This document shows positions 38,243-47,728 of a stretch of DNA of 64,000 nt, piece after piece. The stretch covers positions 124,001-188,000 of the forward strand of contig JAHISP010000071.1 in NCBI GenBank assembly GCA_018818165.1, given 5' to 3'. This DNA comes from Bacteroidota bacterium. GTDB lineage: Bacteria > Bacteroidota > Ignavibacteria > Ignavibacteriales > Melioribacteraceae. Position numbers and translations under genes: made by a program. How positions within the stretch are numbered: position 1 is the first letter of the stretch; each line of letters begins with the position of its first letter. Below the pieces are notes generated by a model that saw nothing but the letters and a program-made list of their open reading frames with translations, was not told the DNA's origin and searched no databases.

Positions 38243-39591
38243 TGGGAAAATTACAAGATACTTTTAGAAATATTTTCAAAATTCATGAGTTAAGACAGAG
38301 AATTCTTTATACTTTAGCTTTGCTAATTGTTGTAAGAGTTGGTGCTCATATTACTTTACCAGGTATTGATTCTTATTTATTATCTGAAGCTATGGCAAAT
38401 AAAACTTCAGATAGTTTATTAGGATTATATGATTTATTTGCTGGTGGTGCTTTTAGCAACGCAGCAATTTTTGCTCTTGGTATTATGCCATATATTAGTG
38501 CTTCCATTATAATTCAGCTTGGTGGTGCTATTATTCCTTATTTCCAAAAATTGCAACGAGAAGGTGAGGAAGGTAGAAAGAAAATTACTCAACTTACAAG
38601 ATATGGTACAGTATTTATTTCATTGTTCCAATCAATTGGTGTAGTTACTGGTGTTATAATGAATTTATCATATAATGGTGTATCTGTTGTGCCAGTTGAA
38701 GTTCAGGGATTTGGTTTTATATTTACATCTGTAATTATTCTTGTTGCTGGTACTGTTTTTATGATGTGGATAGGTGAGCAAATTACAGATAAAGGTATTG
38801 GAAATGGTATTTCACTTATAATTTTTATAAATATTATAAATAGATTACCATTTGCGTTACTTGATGAATATCGTTTAATTTCATCAGGTACTCGTAATAT
38901 AGTTATTGAAATTGTTATTTTAGCTGCTATGGTTTTAATTATTGCTGGAATTGTATTGGTAACGCAAGGTACTCGTAGAATACCTGTTCAATATGCTAAA
39001 CGTGTTGTTGGTAGAAAAGTTTATGGTGGTGTTACACAATATATTCCATTAAAAGTTAATACTGCAGGAGTTATGCCAATTATTTTTGCGCAAGCAATTA
39101 TGTTTATTCCTAGCACAGTGTTATCTTTTTTCCCAGATAATGAATTTGTAACGAGTGTTGCTGGATTTTTTGATTATACTTCATTTACGTATTCGTTTAT
39201 ATATGGATTAATGATTGTATTTTTTACATATTTCTATACTGCAATAGCATTTAATCCACAAGATGTAGCTGAAAATATGAAGAAACAAGGTGGATTTGTT
39301 CCAGGCATTAGACCTGGTAAACATACTTCAGAGTTTATTGATAATATATTAACAAAAATTACTTTACCTGGTTCAATATTTTTAGCAATTATTGCGATAC
39401 TTCCTGCTTTTATTACACGTTTAGGTGTTTCAGGTAGTTTTGCTCAATTTTTTGGTGGCACTAGTTTGTTAATTATGGTTGGTGTTGCTCTTGATACATT
39501 ACAGCAAATAGAATCACATTTATTGATGAGACATTATGACGGATTTATGAAATCTGGAAAAATGAAAGGCCGTAAAGGCGGTGGTATATAA
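38242..39591 (+). CDS. secY: Preprotein translocase subunit SecY
   Basis: SecY is the channel of the Sec translocon. The 449-residue protein has ten predicted transmembrane helices and the family motifs YDLFAGGAFSNAAIFALGIM with PYISASIIIQL (TM2) and IGEQITDKGIGNGISLIIF. Downstream are QGTRRIPVQYAKR (cytosolic loop 4) and GGFVPGIRPGKHT (loop 5). Its start overlaps the rplO stop by one base. map follows with no gap. secE, encoded 25 kb upstream, supplies the partner subunit. Confidence 0.98.
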   Translation: MGKLQDTFRNIFKIHELRQRILYTLALLIVVRVGAHITLPGIDSYLLSEAMANKTSDSLLGLYDLFAGGAFSNAAIFALGIMPYISASIIIQLGGAIIPYFQKLQREGEEGRKKITQLTRYGTVFISLFQSIGVVTGVIMNLSYNGVSVVPVEVQGFGFIFTSVIILVAGTVFMMWIGEQITDKGIGNGISLIIFINIINRLPFALLDEYRLISSGTRNIVIEIVILAAMVLIIAGIVLVTQGTRRIPVQYAKRVVGRKVYGGVTQYIPLKVNTAGVMPIIFAQAIMFIPSTVLSFFPDNEFVTSVAGFFDYTSFTYSFIYGLMIVFFTYFYTAIAFNPQDVAENMKKQGGFVPGIRPGKHTSEFIDNILTKITLPGSIFLAIIAILPAFITRLGVSGSFAQFFGGTSLLIMVGVALDTLQQIESHLLMRHYDGFMKSGKMKGRKGGGI

Positions 39592-40353
39592 TTGATTTTA
39601 ATAAAATCAAAAAAAGAAATTGATTTTATTCGTGAAAGTAATAGAATTGTTGCTGAAACTTTACAGCTAGTTAGGCATCATACCAAGCCAGGTATTAGTA
39701 CTATAGAGCTTGATAAAATTGCTGAAGATTGGATTAGAAGTAATGGTGGTGTTCCTGCGTTTAAAGGTTATAAACAATATGGAACAATAGATTTTCCTGG
39801 AACAATTTGTGCTTCAATTGATGAAGAAGTTGTTCATGGTATTCCTGGAGATAGAATCCTTAAAGAAGGAGAAATATTTTCAGTTGATATAGGTGTTCTT
39901 AAAAATAATTATTATGGCGATGCTGCAATATCAATTGCTGTTGGTCAAATTTCTGAAGAGAAACAATTATTAATCAAAGTTACAGAAGAATCTCTTTATA
40001 AAGGAATTGAAGCTGCAGTTGCTAATAATAGAATTGGTGATATTGGTGCAGCAGTGCAACAATATGTAGAAAGTTTTGGTTTTTCAGTAGTAAGAGATTT
40101 ATGTGGTCATGGAGTTGGAAGAAAACTTCATGAAGATCCACAAATTCCTAATTATGGTAAGAAAGGTACTGGAGCTTTAATTAAAAATGGAATGACAATA
40201 GCAATTGAACCAATGATTAATATTGGCACTTATAAAGTTAATGTTGCAGATGATGGATGGACTGTTTACACATCCGATAGAAAACCATCAGCACATTTTG
40301 AACACTCAATTGCAATTATAAATGGTAAACCAGAAATATTATCGGTTAGTTAA
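39592..40353 (+). CDS. map: Methionine aminopeptidase, type I
   Basis: MetAP removes the initiator Met from new proteins in the cytoplasm. The 253-residue protein carries the five metal ligands in their usual settings: SVDIGV and YYGDAA (two Asp), [13 protein letters not shown] (His), AIEPMIN (Glu) and FEHSIAI (Glu). The start is a TTG immediately after the secY stop codon, so it depends on secY translation. adk, which often lies between secY and map, is not here. Confidence 0.96.
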   Translation: MILIKSKKEIDFIRESNRIVAETLQLVRHHTKPGISTIELDKIAEDWIRSNGGVPAFKGYKQYGTIDFPGTICASIDEEVVHGIPGDRILKEGEIFSVDIGVLKNNYYGDAAISIAVGQISEEKQLLIKVTEESLYKGIEAAVANNRIGDIGAAVQQYVESFGFSVVRDLCGHGVGRKLHEDPQIPNYGKKGTGALIKNGMTIAIEPMINIGTYKVNVADDGWTVYTSDRKPSAHFEHSIAIINGKPEILSVS

Positions 40354-40358
40354 AAAAT

Positions 40359-40577
40359 ATGGCAAAACAAGGTCCAATAAAGATTGATGGTGTAGTTACA
40401 GAAACACTACCTAATGCAAATTTTAAGGTAAAATTTGATAATGGGCATGAAATATTAGCGCATATTTCTGGAAAGATGAGAATGCATTTTATTAAGATTT
40501 TAGTGGGTGATAAAGTAGCAATTGAATTGTCACCTTATGATTTGAATAAAGGTAGAATTACCTACCGATATAAATAG
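40359..40577 (+). CDS. infA: Translation initiation factor IF-1
   Basis: IF-1 binds the 30S A site during initiation. The 72-residue OB-fold protein has [40 protein letters not shown] and [20 protein letters not shown], a full-length match to the family. The start lies only five bases after the map stop and has no separate Shine-Dalgarno sequence, so coupling to map is likely. Confidence 0.97.
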   Translation: MAKQGPIKIDGVVTETLPNANFKVKFDNGHEILAHISGKMRMHFIKILVGDKVAIELSPYDLNKGRITYRYK

Positions 40578-40589
40578 TTGGAGATAGAG

Positions 40590-40703
40590 ATGAAAGTCAG
40601 TGCATCTGTTAAGAAAATATGTGAACATTGTAAAATAATTAAACGCCATGGAGTTGTTCGTGTGATTTGTAAAAATCCAAAACACAAACAACGTCAAGGT
40701 TAA
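40590..40703 (+). CDS. rpmJ: 50S ribosomal protein L36 (zinc-binding form)
   Basis: This 37-residue gene encodes L36, the smallest 50S protein. It reads [20 protein letters not shown] and then [17 protein letters not shown]. The zinc ligands Cys11, Cys14, Cys27 and His32 are all present (C-plus form). GGAGATAGAG precedes the ATG. The position between infA and rpsM is the classical one, so the call is secure despite the size. Confidence 0.97.
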   Translation: MKVSASVKKICEHCKIIKRHGVVRVICKNPKHKQRQG

Positions 40704-40720
40704 TTTAGGAGGTAATTAGT

Positions 40721-41098
40721 TTGGCTCGTATCGCAGGAATCGATTTACCAAAACAAAAAAAAGTATATATTGGTTTAACATATATATACGGAATTGGTCA
40801 GTTTACCGCTAGAGAAATTCTTAAATCAGCAAATGTTGATGCAGAAAAGAAAATATCTGAATTAACTGAAGAAGAAGTTGCAGCAATTCGTTCTATTATG
40901 ACTTCTGAATATAAAGTAGAAGGTGCATTAAGAAGTGAAATTCAGCAAAATATTAAACGTCTTATGGATATTGGTGCATATCGAGGCTTAAGACATCGTA
41001 GAGGTTTGCCAGTTAGAGGTCAAAGAACTAAAACTAATGCGCGAACAAGAAAAGGTAAGAAAAATACTGTTGCAGGTAAAAAGAAAGTCACCAAATAA
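40721..41098 (+). CDS. rpsM: 30S ribosomal protein S13
   Basis: S13 makes bridges to the 50S subunit and touches P-site tRNA. The 125-residue protein starts [20 protein letters not shown] and has [12 protein letters not shown] and the C-terminal [20 protein letters not shown] with [15 protein letters not shown]. The start is TTG with AGGAGGTAATTAGT before it. It opens the alpha gene set. Confidence 0.97.
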   Translation: MARIAGIDLPKQKKVYIGLTYIYGIGQFTAREILKSANVDAEKKISELTEEEVAAIRSIMTSEYKVEGALRSEIQQNIKRLMDIGAYRGLRHRRGLPVRGQRTKTNARTRKGKKNTVAGKKKVTK

Positions 41099-41129
41099 TT
41101 ATTATTAGGTAATTAAAGGAGTAAAAGTT

Positions 41130-41516
41130 TTGGCTAAAGTTGTTAGGAAAACTAAAAAGAAAGTTCATATTGATGCTATTGGTGTAGCTCATATTAAAGC
41201 ATCTTTTAACAATATTATTGTTACTTTAACTGATGTATATGGAAATGCTATCTCATGGTCTTCGGCTGGTAAAAATGGATTTAAAGGATCAAGAAAAAAC
41301 ACACCATTTGCTGCTCAAGTTTCAGCTGAAAATGCTGCAAAAGAGGCGTATGCTTTAGGATTACGTAGAGTAGATGTTTTTGTTAAAGGACCAGGTTCTG
41401 GTAGAGAAGCTGCTGTAAGAGCTTTAAATACTGCAGGTCTACAAATATTATCTATTAAAGATATTACACCTATACCTCATAATGGTTGTAGGCCACCGAA
41501 ACGAAGAAGAGTATAA
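41130..41516 (+). CDS. rpsK: 30S ribosomal protein S11
   Basis: S11 lies on the 30S platform. The 128-residue protein has [60 protein letters not shown] and the C-terminal [18 protein letters not shown], all diagnostic. The start is a TTG eight bases after AAAGGAG. It is followed by rpsD at 15 bases. Confidence 0.98.
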   Translation: MAKVVRKTKKKVHIDAIGVAHIKASFNNIIVTLTDVYGNAISWSSAGKNGFKGSRKNTPFAAQVSAENAAKEAYALGLRRVDVFVKGPGSGREAAVRALNTAGLQILSIKDITPIPHNGCRPPKRRRV

Positions 41517-41531
41517 ACGGGAGAGAATTAG

Positions 41532-42158
41532 ATGGCTAGATATACAGGCCCAAGTTGCAAGTTATGCAGACGAGAGAAACAAAAATTATTTTTGAAAGGA
41601 TCAAAATGTCTTTCACAAAGTTGTCCATTAGAAACTAAGAATTATATACCTGGTCAACACGGTTTAAATCGTAGAGTTAAATTTTCTGAATATGGTGTTC
41701 AATTAAGAGAAAAACAAAAAGTAAAAAGAATGTACGGTTTGTTAGAATCTCAATTTCACTCATATTTTGTTACTGCTAATAAACAGAAAGGCGTAACTGG
41801 TGAAAATTTAATTAAATTATTGGAATCAAGATTAGATAACGTTATATATAGATTTGGATTTGCTCCTTCACGTAAATCTGCAAGACAACTACTTTTGCAC
41901 CGTCATTTTTTAATAAATGGTAAAGTTGTAAATATTCCATCATATTTATTAAAACCAGGTGATGTTGTTTCTGTTAGAGAAAAAAGCAAAAAATTAGATA
42001 TTATTCATAACACTTTAAGAAGAACAAAAGATTCTGTTTACGAGTGGTTGATTGTTGACAAAGCTACATTAACTGGAACTTTTAATCAAATTCCTAACAG
42101 AGATGAAGTACCATTAGTGGCTAACGAGCAACTTATTGTTGAGTTATACTCTAAATAA
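41532..42158 (+). CDS. rpsD: 30S ribosomal protein S4 (zinc-binding form)
   Basis: S4 starts 30S assembly and affects decoding accuracy. The 208-residue protein has an N-terminal zinc knuckle with Cys9, Cys12, Cys26 and Cys31 (SCKLCRREKQ, then KCLSQSCPLE), and the S4 RNA-binding domain LDNVIYRFGFAPSRKSARQL with LHRHFLINGKVVNIPSYLL. It lies between rpsK and rpoA, where S4 often also acts as operon repressor. Confidence 0.98.
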   Translation: MARYTGPSCKLCRREKQKLFLKGSKCLSQSCPLETKNYIPGQHGLNRRVKFSEYGVQLREKQKVKRMYGLLESQFHSYFVTANKQKGVTGENLIKLLESRLDNVIYRFGFAPSRKSARQLLLHRHFLINGKVVNIPSYLLKPGDVVSVREKSKKLDIIHNTLRRTKDSVYEWLIVDKATLTGTFNQIPNRDEVPLVANEQLIVELYSK

Positions 42159-42182
42159 AATTAAATTAAGAAGAGGAATTAG

Positions 42183-43178
42183 ATGAGTTATCCGTTCATT
42201 AAAATGCCGGAAAATGTAATACTAGAAGAATCATCATCAACAGCTAGCTCTGGTAAATTTGTTGTTCAACCTTTGGAAAGAGGTTTTGGAGTTACACTTG
42301 GCAATGCATTTAGAAGAATATTATTGTCTTCTATTGCAGGTGCAGCTATTACGGCTATTAAGATTGATGGAGTTCTACACGAATTTTCTAGTGTTCCAGG
42401 AGTTTCGGAAGATGTTACAGAAATTATTCTTAACTTAAAAAAAGTAAGAATTAAAATTCTAAATAGCAAAACTACTAAATTGGAAGTGACGCTTAGTGGA
42501 GCTCAAGAATTTACAGCTAAAAATTTGCAAGATCAATGTCCTGATATTGAAGTACTTAACCCTGATCTACATATCGCTACTTTAAATGAAACTGCAAAAT
42601 TAAATATGGAAGTTAGATTTGGTTTTGGAAAAGGATATGTAGCTTCTGTTGATCAAAATATTTCTGATAAAACTATTGGATTAATTGCTATAGATTCTAT
42701 TTATACTCCACTTACAAAAGTTACATATGATATTAAAAATGTAAGAATTGGTGAAAGTAATGATTACGAGCAGTTAAGTTTAGAAATACATACCGATGGT
42801 TCTATTACTCCAGAGGATGCACTTTCTAATGCTGGACAAATATTAAGAGATCATATAAATTTATTCATCAATTTTGATCTCGAACAAGAAGAGCAATCTG
42901 TTGAACCAGAAATTGATCATGAAACAGAAAGAATTAGAAAAATACTAATTACTAGTGTTGACGATTTAGAATTGAGTGTTAGATCTCATAATTGTTTAAA
43001 AGGTGCTGATATTAAAACTTTAGGTGATTTGGTAAGAAAAGATGAAACCGAAATGCTTAAATTTAGAAATTTTGGTAGAAAATCACTTTCAGAATTAACT
43101 GAAATTGTTGAGAATTACGGTCTTGACTTTGGGATGGACGTTGATAAATATATAAATTACGGTAAAGAAAATACTTAA
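42183..43178 (+). CDS. rpoA: DNA-directed RNA polymerase subunit alpha
   Basis: The alpha subunit nucleates RNA polymerase assembly. The 331-residue protein has the N-terminal dimerisation domain (FVVQPLERGFGVTLGNAFRR, ILLSSIAGAAITAIKIDGVL, HEFSSVPGVSEDVTEIILNL). A linker follows, and then the C-terminal DNA- and activator-binding domain (VDDLELSVRSHNCLKGADIK, MLKFRNFGRKSLSELTEI). Its presence among ribosomal genes is the usual alpha operon order. Confidence 0.98.
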   Translation: MSYPFIKMPENVILEESSSTASSGKFVVQPLERGFGVTLGNAFRRILLSSIAGAAITAIKIDGVLHEFSSVPGVSEDVTEIILNLKKVRIKILNSKTTKLEVTLSGAQEFTAKNLQDQCPDIEVLNPDLHIATLNETAKLNMEVRFGFGKGYVASVDQNISDKTIGLIAIDSIYTPLTKVTYDIKNVRIGESNDYEQLSLEIHTDGSITPEDALSNAGQILRDHINLFINFDLEQEEQSVEPEIDHETERIRKILITSVDDLELSVRSHNCLKGADIKTLGDLVRKDETEMLKFRNFGRKSLSELTEIVENYGLDFGMDVDKYINYGKENT

Positions 43179-43199
43179 AATATTTGAAAAGGTTGTATC

Positions 43200-43760
43200 A
43201 TGAGACACAGAGTACGAGGACGTAAATTAAATAGAACTGCATCGCATCGCTTAGCTACTTTTAGAGCACTTGCTACTGCTTTATTTAGAGAAAAGAAAAT
43301 AAGAACTACAATTTCTAAAGCTAAAGAATTAAGAGGGTTTGCAGAACCATTAATTTCGAGAGCTAAAGAAGATACTGTTGCTAACAGAAGACAAGTTGCT
43401 AAACATATTCAAGATAAAGATGTACTTAAAGAATTATTTAGTGAAATAATTCCTAAAGTTGGCAATAGACCTGGTGGTTATACAAGAATAGTTAAATTAG
43501 GTCAACGACGTGGTGATGCTGCTGAAATGGCTATAATTGAATTAGTTGATTATAATGATGTTAATGCAAAAGAAAATGCTCCTAAAATTAAAGTGAAAAA
43601 AGAAGATATTCAAGATGCTAATGTTGTTGAAGAAACGGTAAGCACAGAAGTTGTTACATCAGAAGATACAGAGTCTGTAAAAACAGATGTTGAAAATGTT
43701 GCAGAAGAAGAAGTTAAAGCTGAAGAAACTATAACTGAAGTTAAAACCGAAGATAAATAA
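43200..43760 (+). CDS. rplQ: 50S ribosomal protein L17 with acidic C-terminal extension
   Basis: The first ~120 residues are a normal L17: MRHRVRGRKLNRTASHRLAT, FRALATALFREKKIRTTISK, AKELRGFAEPLISRAKEDTV and NRPGGYTRIVKLGQRRGDAA. Residues ~125-186 form an extra tail, first Lys-rich (KIKVKKEDIQ), then rich in Glu, Val and Thr (TEVVTSEDTESVKTDVENVA). This tail has no motif I know and is probably disordered. It is the last gene of the supercluster and is followed by a strong terminator. Confidence 0.96.
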   Translation: MRHRVRGRKLNRTASHRLATFRALATALFREKKIRTTISKAKELRGFAEPLISRAKEDTVANRRQVAKHIQDKDVLKELFSEIIPKVGNRPGGYTRIVKLGQRRGDAAEMAIIELVDYNDVNAKENAPKIKVKKEDIQDANVVEETVSTEVVTSEDTESVKTDVENVAEEEVKAEETITEVKTEDK

Positions 43761-43780
43761 TTTTATTTTCTGAAAAATTT

Positions 43781-43819
43781 AAAAGAGTAATCGAGGTTTC
43801 GATTACTCTTTTTTTTTTT
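43781..43819 (+). terminator. Strong Rho-independent terminator ending the ribosomal supercluster
   Basis: A perfect 14-bp stem (43781-43794 with 43799-43812) closes a GGTT loop and runs directly into a T-tract that ends at 43819. It is the only clear intrinsic terminator on the plus strand between 12694 and 43820. Confidence 0.93.
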
Positions 43820-43856
43820 ACCTACACAATAAAAATGCATTCCAAAGTTGTCAATT

Positions 43857-44438
43857 ATGAAAAATATTGAATTTGTAAAATCTGTTTCTGTTTTAAACCA
43901 ATTACCAGTAACAGAATTAAAGGAAATTGTTTTAGCTGGAAGGTCAAATGTAGGAAAATCTACTTTTATCAATTCTCTTTTCAAAAAAAAGGGACTTGCT
44001 AAAACAAGTTCAACTCCTGGGAAAACAAGAACAATAAATTATTATTTAGTTGATTCAAAATATTATATTGTTGATTTACCAGGTTTTGGATATGCAAAAG
44101 TGGCAAAAAAGGAGAGGGATTATTGGGAAAGACTATTAATAACATATTTTTCAGAAAACAAAAATATATCTCGTGTTATACATTTTATTGATAGTAGGCA
44201 TAAACCGACCCAATTAGATGTTTTATTAAATGATTATCTAAAGGAATTAAATCTTCCATATATTGTCATTTTAAATAAAATTGATAAATTGAAGCAATCA
44301 GAGGTTGTTCAATGTAAAAAAGATGTATTAAAACAATTTCCTGAACTGAGTTTGGGAGATAATCTTTTTTTGAATTCTAGTATTAAAGAAATTAGCAACA
44401 AAGATATTTATTCATTATTGAATAATACAATGATTTAA
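43857..44438 (+). CDS. engB: Ribosome biogenesis GTP-binding protein EngB/YsxC
   Basis: EngB is an essential GTPase for 50S maturation. The 193-residue protein has the P-loop AGRSNVGKSTFINSLF (about residues 28-43), the G2/G3 parts TSSTPGKTRTINYY and DLPGFGYAKV, and the base-specificity motif LNKIDKLKQ. The ATG at 43857 fits the family start FVKSVSVLNQLP. An in-frame TTG three codons before it is less likely. It is a monocistronic gene after the supercluster terminator. Confidence 0.96.
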   Translation: MKNIEFVKSVSVLNQLPVTELKEIVLAGRSNVGKSTFINSLFKKKGLAKTSSTPGKTRTINYYLVDSKYYIVDLPGFGYAKVAKKERDYWERLLITYFSENKNISRVIHFIDSRHKPTQLDVLLNDYLKELNLPYIVILNKIDKLKQSEVVQCKKDVLKQFPELSLGDNLFLNSSIKEISNKDIYSLLNNTMI

Positions 44439-44576
44439 GTTGTTTTATGATAATTGTTTATACTTAAATTTAATAAAAACAAATTAAAACATAATAATAT
44501 TAAGAGAACAAACAAGAAAGTTTCATAAAGATTTATTATTTTCCCATATTCGTTTTTTAATTATTTGGTTTTATAA

Positions 44577-46457
44577 ATGGATAGTGCAAGTAGAAATAGA
44601 AAAAGGATTTTAATATTTTCCATTATCCCAATACTTGCAGTTGTACCTTTCTTCACTGAAGATTTTATCCTTCGTTTAATATCATCTGTGATGTTAATTA
44701 TATATTCCGCATTTATTATTTTTCTTAGAGATTCTTCACGCACTGATGCCCATTTTGATGAAGCATTTTCTAATGAATCTAACAACTATGATAAAACTGA
44801 TTATAATTCCAGAAAAATGGAAGCTGATGAAGGAGAGGAATTTAAGATTATTTCACCAAATAAAACTATCGAAGTTAGAAAATCTTCAGAATTTATTGGT
44901 GGCATTACACCTCAATCATCTGGACGTAACTTTTTTAAATCACCTGAATTGAAAATTGAATTTGACAAAATAGCAACGGAAAAAATTCCAGATGATATAA
45001 GTGATGATCAGCTTTTTGGATTTGCTCTTGATAAAATTCTTCTTGTTGTAAAAGATGCATTTAATGCGCATAGTGCTATTTTCTTTTGGTACAACCCCAA
45101 ATCAAAAAAAATTGCACTTGAAAAATATGCTTCTTCAACTAAAGATATTATTAAACAAAAGTTTGACGTAGAAGATGATGTATTAAGCAAAATAGTGGTA
45201 AAAAAAGAACCCGAGATAATTTCAGATTTGGCATTAAATGCTGAAAAAGATAATATTCGTTATTACACTTCACCTCAAGGAATAAAAAGTTTTGTTGGCG
45301 TTCCTCTTTATTATGGCAAATCTCTTGCTGGTATTTTAACAATGGATTCAAAAGAAAATGATACTTTTGGAATTGAGACTATTTATTCGCTTGGAAGGTT
45401 TGTTCGAGTTATTTCTCTTCTAATTTCACTTTTTGAAGAAAAACATGCAGACTCTCAAGCGGATAAAAGATTAAAATCATTACTTGAAATCCTTGCCATA
45501 GATAAGAAATTTGATGACGAAAATGAACTATTTTCTACAATTGAAAGTTCTGTTAAAAAGTTAATTTCTTGGGATATTTTTACGTTTGTTTATTATGAGC
45601 CTAATGAAAAACAGTTTAAGATATCAAAAATAATTAATAATACTTCTCTTAAATATATAGGCGGAAATAAAAATATTGATTTAGCCAATACTTTAGTGGG
45701 AAGGGCAATAGTCAATGGAAGTCCTATAAAAATTGATGATACAAATATCGAGAAAATACCCAGATTTGCTAAAGATGAAGATATTTCTTTTGGGGGTGCG
45801 TTTTTAGCTATACCACTTTCATATGATGGACAGATTTATGGTGTATTTTGCTTTGATTCCTTGAAAGCTGATGTTTATAGTAATGCAGATTTATCTTTCA
45901 TAAAAAAAGCTATCAAAATATTTTCATATATTGTTTATACTTTTACGAGTCAAAAAATATTAAAAAATTTGCTTTCAGTAGATGTTGAAACACGATTGCT
46001 GAATGGCAAAAATTTTCTAAAATTGTCAAATTCAGATTTAATAAAAGCAAAGGCAGCATCGCTTTCTAGTACTCTTGCAATTATTAAAATTGATAAATTT
46101 ATTGACGATGAATCACTATTTGAAGGTAATCCATTTCCAAAAGTATTAAAATTGATTACTACTATTATTGTTGAAGCAACTTCTGAGCAAAATATAGTTG
46201 GACGAATAAGCAGAGATGTTTTTGGAGTATATTTCTTTAATACAGATTCAAAGGATGTTTTTTTATGGGCAGAAAAATTACGGATTAAAATTGCACGCAC
46301 TCCAGTTTTAGTATCTACAAAGCAAACTACATATACTGTGTCTATTGGTATAGCTGCAGCTCATGAAAAGATGGACATTAATGCGCTAGTGGAGAATGCT
46401 GAACTTGCTTTAAATAAAGCAATTGAAAAGGGCGGAAATTCCGTTAAGAATATTTAA
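44577..46457 (+). CDS. Membrane protein with two GAF-like domains and a degenerate GGDEF-like domain
   Basis: The 626-residue protein starts with two hydrophobic helices (RILIFSIIPILAVVPFF, then RLISSVMLIIYSAFIIF), followed by an acidic linker. Two GAF-like sensor domains follow (about residues 150-290, with GIKSFVGVPLYYGKSLAGIL; and 310-465, with AFLAIPLSYDGQIYGVFCFD). The C-terminal ~155 residues resemble a GGDEF domain (SVDVETRLLNGKNFLKLSNS, YTVSIGIAAAHEKMDINALV). At the active-site position it reads RISRDVFGVYF (SRDVF, residues 545-549) instead of GGDEF, so diguanylate cyclase activity is unlikely. It may bind cyclic di-GMP or GTP, or act as a partner. The deoB gene follows without a gap. 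The ligand of the GAF domains is unknown. Confidence 0.72.
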   Translation: MDSASRNRKRILIFSIIPILAVVPFFTEDFILRLISSVMLIIYSAFIIFLRDSSRTDAHFDEAFSNESNNYDKTDYNSRKMEADEGEEFKIISPNKTIEVRKSSEFIGGITPQSSGRNFFKSPELKIEFDKIATEKIPDDISDDQLFGFALDKILLVVKDAFNAHSAIFFWYNPKSKKIALEKYASSTKDIIKQKFDVEDDVLSKIVVKKEPEIISDLALNAEKDNIRYYTSPQGIKSFVGVPLYYGKSLAGILTMDSKENDTFGIETIYSLGRFVRVISLLISLFEEKHADSQADKRLKSLLEILAIDKKFDDENELFSTIESSVKKLISWDIFTFVYYEPNEKQFKISKIINNTSLKYIGGNKNIDLANTLVGRAIVNGSPIKIDDTNIEKIPRFAKDEDISFGGAFLAIPLSYDGQIYGVFCFDSLKADVYSNADLSFIKKAIKIFSYIVYTFTSQKILKNLLSVDVETRLLNGKNFLKLSNSDLIKAKAASLSSTLAIIKIDKFIDDESLFEGNPFPKVLKLITTIIVEATSEQNIVGRISRDVFGVYFFNTDSKDVFLWAEKLRIKIARTPVLVSTKQTTYTVSIGIAAAHEKMDINALVENAELALNKAIEKGGNSVKNI

Positions 46458-47618
46458 ATGAAAAACTTTGTTATAATTTTACTTGATGGCGTTGGCGTTG
46501 GTGAGCTGCCTGATGCTGCAAATTATGGTGATGTTGGAAGTAATACGTTAGCAAATATTGCAAAAGCATTAAATGGACTTTCACTCCCAAATCTGCAAAA
46601 ACTAGGTCTTGGTAATATTACTGATATTGTTGGAATTCCAAAAATAGAATATCCGCTTGCTTCATATGGAAAAATGAATGAAAAATCACAAGGGAAAGAC
46701 TCCGTTTCTGGGCATTGGGAAATCTCTGGATTAGAACTCGATTTTGATTTCCCATATTATCCAAATGGTTTTCCAAATGAGATAATAGAAAAATTTCTTA
46801 AACTCACCGGGTTTAATGGAATTCTTGGAAATATTGCTGCGTCTGGAACTGAAATTATAATGAAACTTGGGGACGAGCATGTTAAGACGGGTTTCCCAAT
46901 TGTATATACCTCCGCTGATTCTGTTTTTCAAATAGCTGCGCATGAACAAGTTATTCCATTAAAACGTCTGTATGAAATATGTGAAATCTCAAGAGAAAAA
47001 ATATTTATAAATGACAATAATATTGGAAGAATTATTGCTCGTCCATTTGTTGGCACTACTGGAAATTATAATAGAACCACAAACAGAAAAGATTATGCAA
47101 TATCGCCACCCGATGAAACTATTTTGGATTTATTAAAAAAAAATAGTTTTGAAACAATAGCTATTGGAAAAATAAATGATTTATTTAATCATCGTGGAAT
47201 TACTCAACCAGTTAAAACAAAATCAAATAAAGAAGGAATTGATAAAATAATCAATTCACTTAAGGATAATAGTAACTCATTTATTTTTGCAAATCTAGTA
47301 GATTTTGATGTTTACTTCGGGCATCGGAATGATGTAAAGGGGTTTGCTGATGCACTAAAAATGTTTGACGATAAACTTCCAGAGATATTAAGTGTAATAG
47401 ATGATTCGGACGTCCTAGTTATTACAGCAGATCATGGTAATGATCCTACAACTCCAAGCACTGATCACAGTAGAGAATTTATTCCATTACTGTATTATCA
47501 AAAGGGTAAGTCTGGAATTAATTTGGGTATTAGAAATACTTTTGCAGATATTGGTAAAACGGCAGCAGATTATTTTGCAATTGAAAATAATCTTAAAGGA
47601 ACAACTTTCTTACAATAG
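46458..47618 (+). CDS. deoB: Phosphopentomutase
   Basis: DeoB interconverts (deoxy)ribose 1-phosphate and 5-phosphate in nucleoside salvage. The 386-residue protein belongs to the alkaline-phosphatase-like superfamily. The metal ligands appear in LLDGVGVGELPDA (residues 8-20), DVYFGHRNDVKG, VLVITADHGNDPTTPSTDH and SREFIPLLYY. SVSGHWEISG, near residue 85, is the phosphoserine/threonine region. It begins on the base after the preceding stop codon, which implies coupling with the GAF protein. No other deo genes are in the window. Confidence 0.95.
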   Translation: MKNFVIILLDGVGVGELPDAANYGDVGSNTLANIAKALNGLSLPNLQKLGLGNITDIVGIPKIEYPLASYGKMNEKSQGKDSVSGHWEISGLELDFDFPYYPNGFPNEIIEKFLKLTGFNGILGNIAASGTEIIMKLGDEHVKTGFPIVYTSADSVFQIAAHEQVIPLKRLYEICEISREKIFINDNNIGRIIARPFVGTTGNYNRTTNRKDYAISPPDETILDLLKKNSFETIAIGKINDLFNHRGITQPVKTKSNKEGIDKIINSLKDNSNSFIFANLVDFDVYFGHRNDVKGFADALKMFDDKLPEILSVIDDSDVLVITADHGNDPTTPSTDHSREFIPLLYYQKGKSGINLGIRNTFADIGKTAADYFAIENNLKGTTFLQ

Positions 47619-47650
47619 AGTATTTTTAAATAAAATATTATTCTCTTCCA

Positions 47651-47683
47651 TTTGAAAGTAATCAAACTTATTTATTATATTGT
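47651..47683 (+). promoter_or_regulatory. Candidate promoter of the sigma factor gene
   Basis: TTTG (47651-47654) is followed after 21 bp by TATATTGT (47676-47683), one base off the TAnnTTTG pattern. It would give a leader of about 105 bases before the sigma factor start. Confidence 0.4.
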
Positions 47684-47728
47684 AAAAAGGACAAAAATTA
47701 TTTATTTGTAATGTATGAAGTTTATATA

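Noticed and set aside
39580-39600. Missing adk between secY and map as a deletion error
   Set aside because: secY stop and map start abut cleanly in frame; adk is often located elsewhere in this branch of bacteria.
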